From Burkholderia sp. L27(2015) (GTDB lineage: Bacteria; Pseudomonadota; Gammaproteobacteria; Burkholderiales; Burkholderiaceae), in the NCBI RefSeq assembly GCF_009765705.1, contig NZ_LMUX01000021.1:758312-822311 (forward strand): a stretch of 64,000 bases of DNA. Direction: 5' to 3'. The first letter of the stretch is position 1, and every line of letters starts with the position of its first letter. The translations under genes were made by a program, and so were the position numbers. Under the pieces are notes generated by a model. The model worked only from the letters and a program-made list of their open reading frames with translations, made no database searches and was not told where the DNA came from. Positions 63,653-64,000 of this stretch are shown here, in pieces.

Positions 63653-64000
63653 GCTTTCGGCCTCGACGAAAGCGGATGCGGGCCGGCGTCCGGTACCGGC
63701 ACCCCGGGCATCGGCTGCAGGCGCAACAAATGCCAAGGGCCCGGCATTTCGCCAACCGGCACCTCGATCAATACGGGGCCGTCCTCGCTCAGCGATTCTG
63801 TAATCGCCGCTTGCAGCGCGGCGGGAGTCCCGACGCGCACCGCTGGAATCCTGAATGCCGCAGCGAGCGCCAGAAAGTCAGGATTCTCCAGCGCGACCGC
63901 GACTTCGTTCTCCGGTCCAAACACGCGCTTCTGAATCATCCGTACGTTGCCGAAATGACCGTCATTGAATATGACCAGCGTAACCGGCAAATTGTATTTA
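63649..64000 (-). CDS. Thiamine-diphosphate enzyme, C-terminal part (cut by window edge)
   Basis: The last 116 codons of a ThDP-dependent enzyme of the acetolactate synthase/benzoylformate decarboxylase superfamily. The visible part begins within the cofactor-binding domain (LPVTLVIFNDGHFGNVRMIQ), continues LAAAFRIPAVRV and GPVLIEVPVGEMPGPW and ends in a Pro-rich tail. The 5' end lies beyond base 64000, and the frame stays open to the edge. It is coupled to the aldehyde dehydrogenase gene. Which 2-oxo acid it uses cannot be told from this fragment. Confidence 0.85.
   Translation of the reverse strand, partial: KYNLPVTLVIFNDGHFGNVRMIQKRVFGPENEVAVALENPDFLALAAAFRIPAVRVGTPAALQAAITESLSEDGPVLIEVPVGEMPGPWHLLRLQPMPGVPVPDAGPHPLSSRPKA

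Overview
The window is a GC-rich chromosomal segment of a Burkholderiaceae bacterium (Burkholderia/Paraburkholderia/Robbsia relatives). This is judged from protein similarity recalled by eye and from gene neighbourhoods typical of that family: pgk-pyk-fba-purC-purE-purK-tsaC, ilvE-zinc-finger-waaF, yheT-moaC, sucCD-DUF2889-recX-recA followed by a two-component system, and pilA-pglL. No species can be named. There is no phage, integrase, insertion sequence or CRISPR array; most of the window is core genome with a few decayed genes.

Layout. 0.4-2.9 kb: a metal ABC importer behind a Zur-like box, then a remnant of a NitT/TauT permease (2.9-3.1 kb). 3.1-5.1 kb: formaldehyde detoxification (fghA, adhC). 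5.2-12.3 kb: a tripartite RND efflux pump with a divergent AcrR/TetR repressor and an AcrR-type operator. 13-16.7 kb: an OmpR/QseBC-type two-component system followed by a DegP-type protease. 17-29 kb: dacB, tsaC, the purine genes, three glycolytic genes, azlCD, ilvE and a zinc-finger protein. 29.6-37 kb: waaF, an NTF2-like protein, yheT, an unknown gene, moaC, an LprI-like protein and an orphan pyruvate dehydrogenase E1. 37-40 kb: an O-oligosaccharyltransferase/ligase next to a type IV pilin. 40-49.7 kb: sucCD, recX, recA with a LexA box, a TctDE-like two-component system and a large MHS transporter. 49.75 kb: a tRNA-Met with its own promoter and terminator. 50-64 kb is more accessory: psiF, a frameshifted MHS transporter, a LysR regulator, an M20 amidohydrolase, a GST, an L-2-haloacid dehalogenase, a periplasmic thioredoxin with CcdA, a TPR protein, a second LysR, a second MHS transporter, and an aldehyde dehydrogenase behind a ThDP enzyme cut by the window edge.

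The most unusual thing seen is not a gene. Short degenerate tandem repeats, mostly of 10-15 bp units, occur again and again within a few bases of stop codons or at gene ends (adhC, dacB, azlC, waaF, yheT, moaC, pilA, the LysR gene at 52 kb, the aldehyde dehydrogenase, the purC-purE junction and the two-component junction at 46.1 kb). A few sit in frame inside genes (pyruvate dehydrogenase E1, the TPR protein). Unit sequences differ between loci, so this looks like a local duplication process rather than a dispersed repeat family.

Other points worth attention: a shared TTAAGAAAA element in front of the frameshifted transporter, the LysR gene and the amidohydrolase; a LexA box that could also reach the divergent two-component operon; a pilin with a 47-residue leader and a Ser/Pro/Ala-rich tail beside a PglL-like enzyme; and an E1 enzyme without its E2/E3 partners.
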